28,910 bases of DNA from RGIG8748 sp045646525 (GTDB taxonomy: Bacteria > Bacillota > Clostridia > UMGS1810), in the NCBI GenBank assembly GCA_045646525.1, contig JAZRKX010000002.1, positions 1 to 28,910 of the forward strand, in the 5' to 3' direction. The first letter of the stretch is position 1. Each line of letters opens with the position of its first letter. Positions 1 through 5,865 of this stretch are shown here, piece by piece. Below the pieces are notes generated by a model, which saw nothing but the letters and a program-made list of their open reading frames with translations, was not told the origin of the DNA and did no database searches. The position numbers were made by a program, and so were the translations under genes.

Positions 1-148
1 CTCTGCTTCGGAACTGTTTGGCAGCGAGGATATTACAGTAAAGATAACTGCCGAAAAATTTGTTGTTGTAACAACTGCAGTGTTTGTTAACAGGCATAAA
101 AAAGTCTCTTGGGGAACTTTGCAGTTTGTTGAAATTGAAAATATATAG
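1..148 (+). CDS. C-terminal end of a probable phage structural protein (partial)
   Basis: An open frame enters from the left edge (frame beginning at base 2) and stops at TAG 146-148, giving 48 residues ending in VSWGTLQFVEIEN. There is no start codon in the window. The stop lies just before the AGGAGG site of the next gene, so it is the upstream member of the same operon. Position directly ahead of a holin-endolysin cassette suggests a tail, baseplate or neck-passage structural protein, but the fragment is too short to assign a family. Confidence 0.5.
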   Translation, partial: SASELFGSEDITVKITAEKFVVVTTAVFVNRHKKVSWGTLQFVEIENI

Positions 149-160
149 GAGGAAATAACC

Positions 161-706
161 ATGGATAAGAAATCAATAGTAAGCGGAGCTACAGCTGTAG
201 TTCTTGCGGCAGGATTGGCATTAACCCCTGCGGTAACAGATACCGATGTTATAGAACCCGAGGTGATAGAAGAGGTTACTATAGTAGAGGATGAAGTATC
301 GGAAGAAAAAGAGGCAGTTACCGAGGAGGGCTCGGAAGCTGAAAAGACCGAAACAGAGGAAGACATCACCACAGAGCCGAAACAGCCTCACCTCGAAGCT
401 GAAAAACCTACATACGAAGATTATACCACCGAAATAGGTTATAGCTTCACGAACGAAAGTAAGCGCTCAAAAACCCTCGTTATAGATGTTCCCGACTTTC
501 TATCTGCAGATATCGCTACAATGTATGTAAATAAAGCAGAGGTCAGTACAACTCTTCTACCGAATCAGGCAAGATTTACTACCCTGCCTGTTGTTTTCGA
601 GGACCTGAGCAATATAGAGATTAAGCTATTTCGCATGGGCGAGGAAATAGGTAATGCGTATTTTATAGATGGCATACTTAAAACGAATGCAAAGGCGGTG
701 GAATAA
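161..706 (+). CDS. Prophage-associated exported or anchored protein with acidic linker, unknown function
   Basis: 181 residues, preceded by AGGAGG at 147-152. Residues 1-25 look like a signal peptide or membrane anchor (basic MDKK, then a hydrophobic Ala/Leu/Val run). Residues about 30-85 are a strongly acidic Glu/Thr/Pro-rich low-complexity linker. Residues about 88-180 form a compact domain rich in beta-type residues. No family is recognised. The stop abuts the start of the next secreted protein (TAA then ATG), so the two are translationally coupled and may work together at the cell surface. The setting between a structural gene and the holin suggests either a late virion or receptor-binding accessory protein, or a lysogenic-conversion protein. 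The function is unknown. Confidence 0.75.
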   Translation: MDKKSIVSGATAVVLAAGLALTPAVTDTDVIEPEVIEEVTIVEDEVSEEKEAVTEEGSEAEKTETEEDITTEPKQPHLEAEKPTYEDYTTEIGYSFTNESKRSKTLVIDVPDFLSADIATMYVNKAEVSTTLLPNQARFTTLPVVFEDLSNIEIKLFRMGEEIGNAYFIDGILKTNAKAVE

Positions 707-1360
707 ATGAAAAAATACAAGTTTTTAGGGATTCTGCTTGCTTTTATACTTGTCTTTACATTATCGGTACCTGTAGCCTACGCAGAGCCTACCATAACAG
801 TAACCTCGATGGCTGTTGATATGTCAGGTTCCACCAAATTAATAGGCTATATATCCGAAGCGGTAACCAATAATCAGGTTACACTTCTTGTGACTTGTGG
901 TGAGGATATAGTGTACATAGACCAGGTTTCCGCAGGAAACAACGGCACTTTTCTTTTTAAGTTCACTATAGATGCCAAATATTCAGAAAAAACAATTACT
1001 TATAATATTGGTTCTGATACAGGAGCAAAGGTATATACGGCGAATTACAAGCTTCCTTATATGCCTCCCGGATTTGAGCACATAGAGAACAATAGTGTTA
1101 TCTACGGCCATGATGCATATACCACAAACAGTATATACCTTTCGGATAGCATGACGGTTACGGACAGCATTATTCATGGTGGTAATATAATCTTCTTTAA
1201 GATAGGAGATAAGTGGTATGACCTTATGAATCCCAAAGCAACAAGCTCGGCTTTCTTCGTAGAAGAGAATGCCACGGCCGACAGTAAGGTTAAAACCAAA
1301 ACAGCGCCGCTTAGATATTATTACTATGGCAGTAAGATAACTGAATTTGCAAACGATTAA
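707..1360 (+). CDS. Secreted protein with Ig-like fold, prophage-associated
   Basis: 217 residues with a clear Sec signal peptide: MKKYK, a hydrophobic core at about 7-22, and an AYA-EP type cleavage site near residue 26. Residues about 28-115 read like a bacterial Ig-like or adhesin beta-sandwich repeat (VTLLVTCGEDIVYIDQVSAG followed by GTFLFKF), a pattern common in Clostridia surface proteins. Residues about 120-217 have no recognised family and are rich in Tyr, Thr and Asn. No LPXTG anchor or SLH repeat is visible. It starts immediately after the stop of the preceding exported protein. Whether it belongs to the virion or is displayed by the lysogen cannot be told from sequence. The Ig-like assignment is by pattern only. 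Confidence 0.75.
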   Translation: MKKYKFLGILLAFILVFTLSVPVAYAEPTITVTSMAVDMSGSTKLIGYISEAVTNNQVTLLVTCGEDIVYIDQVSAGNNGTFLFKFTIDAKYSEKTITYNIGSDTGAKVYTANYKLPYMPPGFEHIENNSVIYGHDAYTTNSIYLSDSMTVTDSIIHGGNIIFFKIGDKWYDLMNPKATSSAFFVEENATADSKVKTKTAPLRYYYYGSKITEFAND

Positions 1361-1379
1361 GAATATGGAGGAATTTAAT

Positions 1380-1625
1380 ATGGAAATGTTAGCTCAGTTT
1401 GTTGTAGTTGCCATTATGGCAATATGTTTGGGTGTGGGATATATAATCAAGCATAGCCTTGATTTTATCCCCAATAAGTACATACCGCTTATTATGGGAG
1501 TACTCGGTGTACTTCTTGCCGTACTCCACTTCAAAGCCTTTGATGTAGAAATATTTCTCAAGGGGCTTGCATCCGGTCTGGCTGCTACAGGTGCATTTGA
1601 ACTTAAGCGAAACTTGAAGGAGTGA
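1380..1625 (+). CDS. Phage holin, Hol44/Phage_holin_5_2-like
   Basis: 81 residues with ATG at 1380 chosen because GGAGG lies at 1367-1371; an upstream in-frame ATG at 1347 would overlap the preceding gene and lacks such a site. Two or three hydrophobic segments are visible (about 4-23, 31-48, 57-70). The central stretch FIPNKYIPLIMGVLGVLLAV and the glycine-rich GLASGLAATGAFE are typical of the Hol44/holin superfamily V group of Bacillota phages. Holins permeabilise the inner membrane at the end of the lytic cycle so that the endolysin reaches the wall. The next two genes complete a standard lysis cassette. Confidence 0.85.
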   Translation: MEMLAQFVVVAIMAICLGVGYIIKHSLDFIPNKYIPLIMGVLGVLLAVLHFKAFDVEIFLKGLASGLAATGAFELKRNLKE

Positions 1626-1629
1626 TACC

Positions 1630-1938
1630 ATGCCCGAACAGCACGATGTACAATTACATGAAAAGGTCGCCGCGATTGAAAGCTCCGTAAAGTCAGCTCA
1701 TCACAGGATAGATGGTCTGGAGAGAATATCCGAGCATATACAAAGCTTAGCTACATCCGTAGCAGAGTTGGCTGCATCGCTCAAGTCTACTAAAGATACG
1801 GTAGAGAAAATCAATACCAAGGTGGAAACCCTTGAAGATGAGCCAAAATCACGATATGAAACATTTGTAAAGGCCACAATTACCGCTTTGGTTGGTGGTT
1901 TGGTCGGATATGCACTAAAACACATGGGGATTATTTAG
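1630..1938 (+). CDS. XhlA-like coiled-coil lysis protein
   Basis: 102 residues, starting 4 bases after the holin stop, with AAGGAG in the end of the holin gene as ribosome binding site. Residues about 8-72 are a long heptad-patterned amphipathic helix (KVAAIESSV, IDGLERISEHI, LAASLKSTKDTVEKI). A single transmembrane segment lies near the C terminus (about 81-97, ATITALVGGLVGYALKHMG). This coiled coil plus C-terminal membrane anchor is the architecture of the XhlA/hemolysin-XhlA family, which assists holin-dependent lysis. The gene order holin, XhlA-like, endolysin supports this. A non-lytic membrane-tethered role cannot be excluded. Confidence 0.75.
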   Translation: MPEQHDVQLHEKVAAIESSVKSAHHRIDGLERISEHIQSLATSVAELAASLKSTKDTVEKINTKVETLEDEPKSRYETFVKATITALVGGLVGYALKHMGII

Positions 1939-1949
1939 GAGGCGATTCG

Positions 1950-2666
1950 GTGAATGCAATTAGCAAACTTTTAGACATAGCATTGAATGAGGTGGGCTAC
2001 TTGGAAAAGAGTAGCACCTACAACCTTGGCAGCAAGACGGCAAACGCCGGAAAAGCAAACTTCACAAAATATGCACGGGATATGATGAAGATATCAGCTC
2101 CTATATATGTCAATGGATATGCATGGTGTGATACCTTTGTGGATTGGTGTATGGTACAAGCCTTTGGTGTGAATAAGACCTTGGAGCTTATTCATGGGTG
2201 GTCTGCGTATACACCCACCTCGGCTTCGTACTACAAGAATCACGGTGAATGGCATATCACTCCGCAAAAGGGAGATCAAATATTCTTTAAAGATGCTAAG
2301 GGCAACATCTGCCATACGGGTATTGTGTATGAAGTAGATACCAATTATGTGTATACTGTTGAAGGTAATACCTCTACATCAAGCGGTATGGTCGCGAATG
2401 GTGGCTGTGTTGCAAAGAAGAAGTATGCACTTAATTACCCAAGGATTGTCGGTTATGGCCGACCAAAGTATCCTGCAGAAAAGGAGGTAGCAAAGAAGAT
2501 GATTTATAACACAGTAAATGAATGTCCCGCATGGTCGAGACCTTATGTACAGAAAGCGGTAGATTCGGGGTACATAAAAGGTACTGATACAGGCTTACTC
2601 AATCTTGACGATATGAAGATATGGTGTCTTGTTGTAATGTTAAGAATGACAGGTATAATGGCATAA
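1950..2666 (+). CDS. Phage endolysin: CHAP-type peptidoglycan hydrolase with SLH-like C-terminal domain
   Basis: 238 residues. The start is GTG 1950, set by AGGAGG at 1937-1942 that overlaps the stop of the previous gene. Residues about 1-170 form a CHAP/NlpC-P60-like papain-fold amidohydrolase: catalytic Cys60 in YAWCDTFVDW, His122 in ICHTGIVYEV, and Glu138/Asn140 in YTVEGN. Residues about 185-238 (NTVNECPAWSRPYVQKAVDS, ending in VVMLRMTGIMA) are a single SLH-like module seen at the end of many Clostridia prophage amidases, probably for wall attachment. There is no signal peptide, as expected for a holin-released enzyme. It would cleave stem-peptide or amide bonds in the host wall. A strong hairpin follows the gene. 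Confidence 0.88.
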   Translation: MNAISKLLDIALNEVGYLEKSSTYNLGSKTANAGKANFTKYARDMMKISAPIYVNGYAWCDTFVDWCMVQAFGVNKTLELIHGWSAYTPTSASYYKNHGEWHITPQKGDQIFFKDAKGNICHTGIVYEVDTNYVYTVEGNTSTSSGMVANGGCVAKKKYALNYPRIVGYGRPKYPAEKEVAKKMIYNTVNECPAWSRPYVQKAVDSGYIKGTDTGLLNLDDMKIWCLVVMLRMTGIMA

Positions 2667-2684
2667 CATATGGAAAATTAAGAA

Positions 2685-2714
2685 AGCCGGAGCGAAATGC
2701 TCCGGCTATATTTG
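2685..2714 (+). terminator. Rho-independent-like terminator after the lysis cassette
   Basis: A perfect 9-bp GC-rich stem (AGCCGGAGC at 2685-2693, GCTCCGGCT at 2699-2707) with loop GAAAT, followed by the short U-containing tail TATATTTG. It lies 19 bases after the endolysin stop and closes the late operon. Confidence 0.75.
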
Positions 2715-2741
2715 TTGCAGAAATCAGTGAGGAGAATGCAA

Positions 2742-2789
2742 ATGGAAGAAAATTTCAACACTATATCTGCGACAAATAAACTATATTGA
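2742..2789 (+). pseudogene. Possible truncated ORF start (15 residues) after a strong ribosome binding site
   Basis: GAGGAG at 2729-2734 is followed by ATG 2742 and a 15-codon frame ending TGA 2787-2789. It overlaps the 3' end of the opposing zinc-ribbon gene. A good initiation site leading into so short a frame suggests the 5' end of a phage gene cut by a deletion; it may equally be a chance motif. Confidence 0.2.
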
Positions 2790-2976
2790 TGTTGTCGAAA
2801 TCGCCCCATTCCAAACATTGTCCGCACCTGTCACAGAAGACTTGGTATTCGCGGTCAATGGCCTGTTTGCAACGGGGACATATGGCATACAGGGAGTTAT
2901 CTCTGTATACAATTCCCGATTTTACTACCATGGGATTTCTGTAAGATAGTTTTTGTAGTATGCTCTCTTTGTTCAT
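2761..2976 (-). CDS. Small double-CxxC zinc-ribbon protein
   Basis: 71 residues, with a GAGAGGG-like ribosome binding site 6 bases before the ATG. The second half contains two knuckles, CPRCKQAI and CDRCGQCLEW, spaced as in a rubredoxin-type zinc ribbon, so it probably binds one Zn. The first 30 residues (including NPMVVKSGIVYRDN) are not assignable. Small proteins of this kind are frequent in phages and integrative elements of Clostridia; the function is unknown. It is read in the same direction as the upstream Cro/C1-type regulator and forms part of the leftover early region of the prophage. Confidence 0.65.
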   Translation of the reverse strand: MNKESILQKLSYRNPMVVKSGIVYRDNSLYAICPRCKQAIDREYQVFCDRCGQCLEWGDFDNINIVYLSQI

Positions 2977-3058
2977 GCGTTACCCTCTCTGTTCGACTTT
3001 ATTTGACAACAAGGTTATTATAGCTTATGAACAGGGAAAAGACTACGGAATATACTCG

Positions 3059-3286
3059 TTATTTAGATTTTGTTTCTTCCGGAGGTGTAAGTAGCTCTGC
3101 GACGGTTTTGCCCGTGTATGCGGCAATGGATTGGAGCGTACTCAGTCGTGGATTTGTGCGCTGGCGTTCAATTAAACTCAGTATATCAAGACTGATTCCA
3201 GCCTCCATTGAAAAACGCAGTTGTGACAGCCTCATTTCTTTACGAATCTTCCTTATGTTTCTCGCCAAGGCTATAAGTTCCGGCAT
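3059..3286 (-). CDS. Cro/C1-type (XRE) helix-turn-helix regulator
   Basis: 75 residues from ATG 3286, chosen because AAGGAG lies 10 bases upstream. A TTG at 3319 would extend it by 11 Lys/Arg/Gln-rich residues but has no ribosome binding site. The single domain is a classic HTH_3 fold: LARNIRKIRKEMRLSQLRFS, then GISLDILSLIERQRTNP and LQSIAAYTGKTVAELL, with recognition helix in ISLDILSLIERQ. There is no oligomerisation or peptidase domain, so it resembles a small phage repressor or Cro. It lies at the lysogeny end of the prophage remnant and probably binds operators there. Its target is not evident, although TGTCAAA repeats lie about 90-130 bases upstream of the start. Confidence 0.85.
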   Translation of the reverse strand: MPELIALARNIRKIRKEMRLSQLRFSMEAGISLDILSLIERQRTNPRLSTLQSIAAYTGKTVAELLTPPEETKSK

Positions 3287-3346
3287 TTCTTGTTGTCTCC
3301 TTTTTTCTTTTTTCGACAACAGAAAGTATAGGAGTAAGCACTAATT

Positions 3347-3439
3347 ATGTTTGCGGAATATAATCGGCGCTCTAAATGTCAAAGAAAAAATGTGTGTCAA
3401 AATGGTGTCAAATCTTTTGTAAGTCAGATATATAAATAA
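3347..3439 (+). pseudogene. Possible 3' remnant of the prophage integrase gene
   Basis: A 30-codon frame (MFAEYNRRSKCQRKNVCQNG, then VKSFVSQIYK) ends at TAA 3437-3439, only 5 bases before the T-arm-like attachment sequence. Tyrosine integrase genes commonly end just beside their att site with short basic tails, and a stop directly upstream (TAA 3335-3337) shows the rest is absent. No catalytic Arg/His/Tyr residues remain. Assignment is by position and composition only. Confidence 0.35.
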
Positions 3440-3442
3440 ATT

Positions 3443-3473
3443 GTGAGGTTTCAAATCCCTCCAACTCCGCCAG
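3443..3473 (+). other. Probable prophage attR: 3' fragment of a tRNA/tmRNA-type gene
   Basis: The segment contains a T-loop-like TTTCAAATCCCTCC followed by an acceptor 3' strand and tail, CAACTCCGCCA. This is the layout of the 3' end of a tRNA or tmRNA (T arm, seven acceptor bases, discriminator, CCA). No matching 5' half or anticodon arm lies upstream, so it is only a fragment. One base pair of the T stem next to the loop is T opposite C. Phages that integrate into tRNA/tmRNA genes leave such a fragment at the distal prophage end; the intact gene should lie left of the window. CAACTCC would pair with a GGGGTTG 5' end, as in many tmRNAs. Confidence 0.55.
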
Positions 3474-3505
3474 AAAAAAGGCACCCAACGGGGTGCTTTT
3501 TTTGT
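3474..3505. terminator. Bidirectional rho-independent terminator at the attachment site
   Basis: Stem GGCACCC (3480-3486) with GGGTGC (3491-3496), loop AACG, flanked by A6 on the left and T7-T8 on the right. It works as a terminator on both strands: for the tRNA/tmRNA-type gene fragment reading rightwards and for the DUF2156-GNAT gene reading leftwards. Confidence 0.85.
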
Positions 3506-3563
3506 GCGAAAATAATTGAGGATTTGAAACCTCGTGACGCGGTGTGTGGGGATTAACTTCTTA

Positions 3564-4961
3564 TCACAACTCAAAATACACATGTGTATCGCTTGTATGA
3601 GTTTTCCTAAATCCTGCTTTTTCTATCATATTGCATGAAGCTGTATTTACTTTAAAGCACTTCATGCTTATTTTTTTTGCTCCTATTTTCCTTGCATAGT
3701 CAGATGCGAGTTGGGTTGCTTCCGTACCAAGACCCAAGCCCTGATATTTACTCATAAGCCGTATGCCTATTTCCACACCGCCAAATACATCCATATTATG
3801 AAATACAACCTCACCTGCAAGATTGCCGTTGTACCTTATTGCAAGGGAGTATTCCTCTTTGGTATCTTTCATCCTTTTTACAAAATTCATAAAGTAAATA
3901 GGACTTTCCTTATACTGTGCATCTTCTCGATAGTCATAGCCCCAGTATTTGTTGTTTTCTGTATCAGAACTCAGTGTAAAGAAATTCTCTGCATCGCTGT
4001 CCTCTATGTCTGTAAGACTTATGCGCTTACCCTCAATATCCGATACGGGTTTTATTTTATCAAAAAGAGTTTTAGCATACATATAGTATTTGTGTTTTAT
4101 CTCTATGGGTTTGTATTGAAGCTTTGAAGTGCGAAGTCCCTCCAGACCCATATCGTCCTCACGATTTATATATATTATGTTATCATCCGTATGGTGTCTT
4201 GCAAACTCCTGCACCATTACCTGATACGCACCCTCAAAGCTACGGTCTGCCTTTTCCACGGTAACATGCAGCATATCGTCTCTTACCTCGCCCATGCTCA
4301 TAGCCACAATGGTTCCCTGTGCCTCTATGAAACCTCCGAACATATCAAACTCATCCATGTTTTCGAGCAGCTCAATCACCCGTATAAATTCCTCTTTCTC
4401 GGTAGGAGAGGAGAAATCCCTCTCTCTACCGAAGCGTTCCAGAAATTCCATTACCCGATTCTTGTTTTTGCCGTTTATTTCATTATATACAGGCTCACCA
4501 TAGTTCTTTTTAAACTTATTTATATGGTTTCTCTGACCCGAAAATTTCTTGCCTGCAAATTCTCTCAGGTCTTTGGCAAGATAGATGTAGTCGCTCCAGC
4601 ATCGGTCATAGTATATATCGGTCATAAAGTATTTTTTTGAAAGCTCTTTTGCCTCGGGTTCCATAAGATTTGCAAAAACAAGTCTCTCGCAGTTTTTCTT
4701 GCAATGATTCTCTATTTGCGTAACTGCTCCCTCAATATCAGGTCCCATCGGCATAAAGAAATGGGCCTTGTTTTCCTCATCGGGATTGAATTCTCTTAAT
4801 ATAAGAGTATCATTATATATACAGTATTCCCTCGGATACAAATTCCGCCACAACATAAACCCGGGCAGGTTAAGTGTGGAAAAATGGCTTTCTAAGCCTT
4901 TTACATATTTTTCTATGATGTGTATATCCGAAATATCGGATACCCTTTTGAATTCAAGCAT
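3564..4961 (-). CDS. DUF2156 (LPG-synthase C-terminal-like) and GNAT acetyltransferase fusion
   Basis: 465 residues with two acyltransferase-fold domains. Residues about 20-300 match the DUF2156/LPG_synthase_C type: LPGFMLWRNL, KKFSGQRNHINKF at 138-150 and GLEGLRTSKLQYKP at 272-285. In MprF the related domain transfers aminoacyl groups from tRNA to phosphatidylglycerol, but stand-alone members have no settled substrate. Residues about 312-465 are a RimJ/RimL-like GNAT domain with acetyl-CoA loop YQGLGLGTEA (406-415) and the N-terminal-acetyltransferase-like NTASCNMIEKAGF. There are no transmembrane segments, so the enzyme is cytosolic. The ribosome binding site is weak. It is divergent from nrdG and shares a palindromic promoter region with it. 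The substrate is unknown. Confidence 0.85.
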   Translation of the reverse strand: MLEFKRVSDISDIHIIEKYVKGLESHFSTLNLPGFMLWRNLYPREYCIYNDTLILREFNPDEENKAHFFMPMGPDIEGAVTQIENHCKKNCERLVFANLMEPEAKELSKKYFMTDIYYDRCWSDYIYLAKDLREFAGKKFSGQRNHINKFKKNYGEPVYNEINGKNKNRVMEFLERFGRERDFSSPTEKEEFIRVIELLENMDEFDMFGGFIEAQGTIVAMSMGEVRDDMLHVTVEKADRSFEGAYQVMVQEFARHHTDDNIIYINREDDMGLEGLRTSKLQYKPIEIKHKYYMYAKTLFDKIKPVSDIEGKRISLTDIEDSDAENFFTLSSDTENNKYWGYDYREDAQYKESPIYFMNFVKRMKDTKEEYSLAIRYNGNLAGEVVFHNMDVFGGVEIGIRLMSKYQGLGLGTEATQLASDYARKIGAKKISMKCFKVNTASCNMIEKAGFRKTHTSDTHVYFEL

Positions 4962-4993
4962 TTTATCACAACCGTTTTCTTTTTATACTGCCC

Positions 4994-5025
4994 TTGATTA
5001 TAACATATATTTATGTTAAAATCAA
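4994..5025. promoter_or_regulatory. Interlocked divergent sigma-A promoters within a 32-bp palindrome
   Basis: On the plus strand TTGATT (4994-4999), a 17-base spacer and TAAAAT (5017-5022) face nrdG. On the minus strand TTGATT (5025-5020), a 17-base spacer and TATAAT (5002-4997) face the DUF2156-GNAT gene. The two promoters occupy the same DNA, and the segment is an imperfect palindrome with 14 of 16 half-site positions matching. RNA polymerase could bind in only one direction at a time, or a dimeric regulator could cover both. Confidence 0.7.
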
Positions 5026-5047
5026 ATTATTCGATGGAGGTGTTTTT

Positions 5048-5743
5048 ATGATTTTCGGCGGTATGCAAAAGCTTACCCTGCTTGATTATCCCGGCAAGGT
5101 GGCATGTACATTATTTACAAAAGGCTGTAATTTTTACTGCCCGTTCTGCCACAACGCTTTTCTTGTGGATGTAGACGGCAGGGAGGAGAGTATATCCTCG
5201 GAATATGTAATAGATTATCTTAAAAAGCGTAAAGGAATTTTAGACGGTGTGTGTATTACAGGCGGTGAGCCTTTAATCCACACAGAACTTGCAGATTTCA
5301 TTAAAGAGGTAAAAGATTTGGGCTATAGCGTGAAGCTCGATACAAACGGAAGCTTTCCCAAGAAGTTAAAAGCTCTAGCAGAAGCGGGGCTTATAGATTA
5401 TGTGGCAATGGATGTTAAAAACTGTCTTTCAAAATACCATACCACCTCGGGCTGTGATACCCTTAAGCTTTCCGATATAGAGGAGAGCATGGATTTTCTC
5501 ATGGAGGGCAGGGTGGACTATGAATTTCGTACAACTGTTGCCAAAGAACTTCATACACCACAAGATATAGATGTTCTTACCCAAAGGATAGCGGGAGCAA
5601 ACAAATATTTTCTGCAAAATTTTGTGGATTCGGGCAATATTTTGAAAGAAAATTTGCATCCTGTAGACGAAGAAACGCTCAAAATCATGGAAAGTACTGC
5701 TAAGAAAAACATTAAAACCGCCTGCATACGCGGAAATAGCTGA
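5048..5743 (+). CDS. nrdG: Anaerobic ribonucleoside-triphosphate reductase activating protein (radical SAM)
   Basis: 231 residues from ATG 5048, preceded by GGAGG; a longer frame from 4994 would start inside the promoter. The radical SAM cluster motif is Cys27-x3-Cys31-x2-Cys34 in KGCNFYCPFCHN, followed by the glycine-rich ITGGEPLIH and a lysine/aspartate DTNGSFPKKL segment. The length and motifs fit the NrdG2-type activase (TIGR02495-like), which reductively cleaves S-adenosylmethionine to create the glycyl radical on NrdD. It lies upstream of nrdD but in a separate transcription unit, since a strong promoter sits between them. Related activases exist for other glycyl radical enzymes, but the neighbour makes NrdD the likely partner. 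Confidence 0.92.
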   Translation: MIFGGMQKLTLLDYPGKVACTLFTKGCNFYCPFCHNAFLVDVDGREESISSEYVIDYLKKRKGILDGVCITGGEPLIHTELADFIKEVKDLGYSVKLDTNGSFPKKLKALAEAGLIDYVAMDVKNCLSKYHTTSGCDTLKLSDIEESMDFLMEGRVDYEFRTTVAKELHTPQDIDVLTQRIAGANKYFLQNFVDSGNILKENLHPVDEETLKIMESTAKKNIKTACIRGNS

Positions 5744-5772
5744 CAAAACCATATTTAGATATCAATTTTTCA

Positions 5773-5796
5773 AAAAACACAATATATTGTGTTTTT
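5773..5796. promoter_or_regulatory. NrdR box upstream of nrdD
   Basis: A perfect 24-bp palindrome with core ACACAATATATTGTGT at 5777-5792, which fits the published NrdR consensus acaCwAtATaTwGtgt at every position. It lies 8 bases upstream of the -35 element of the nrdD promoter. NrdR is an ATP/dATP-sensing repressor of ribonucleotide reductase genes. NrdR sites usually come as pairs about three helical turns apart; I do not see a good second copy. Confidence 0.85.
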
Positions 5797-5800
5797 ACTA

Positions 5801-5829
5801 TTGACAATGTGCAAAATAGATGATACAAT
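5801..5829 (+). promoter_or_regulatory. Sigma-A promoter of nrdD-trxB
   Basis: TTGACA (5801-5806), a 17-base spacer, then TACAAT (5824-5829): a perfect -35 and a one-mismatch -10 with ideal spacing. Start of transcription is expected about 5836, some 30 bases before the nrdD ATG. The NrdR box lies immediately upstream. Confidence 0.85.
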
Positions 5830-5865
5830 GATATTACTTTCAAAATAGATCTTAGGAGGGATATC

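Noticed and set aside
3389..3473. A complete tRNA gene ending at CCA 3470-3472
   Set aside because: No 5' acceptor strand, D arm or anticodon arm can be folded upstream; only the T-arm and acceptor 3' strand are present.
3341..3583. Minus-strand open frame of 80 codons across the attachment site
   Set aside because: It spans the terminator, att fragment and inverted repeat, has no ribosome binding site and encodes no recognisable protein.
4191..4640. Plus-strand open frame of 149 codons
   Set aside because: It is a shadow of the well-supported DUF2156-GNAT gene on the other strand.
4926..4943. Palindrome TATCCGA-AATA-TCGGATA upstream of nrdG
   Set aside because: It lies inside the start of the DUF2156-GNAT gene and follows from the repeated codons of Ser-Asp-Ile-Ser-Asp-Ile, so no operator is needed to explain it.
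5773..5796. Reading the AT-rich palindrome as a terminator for nrdG
   Set aside because: The stem is almost all A-T and would be weak; an exact match to the NrdR consensus next to a strong promoter of nrdD is the better explanation.
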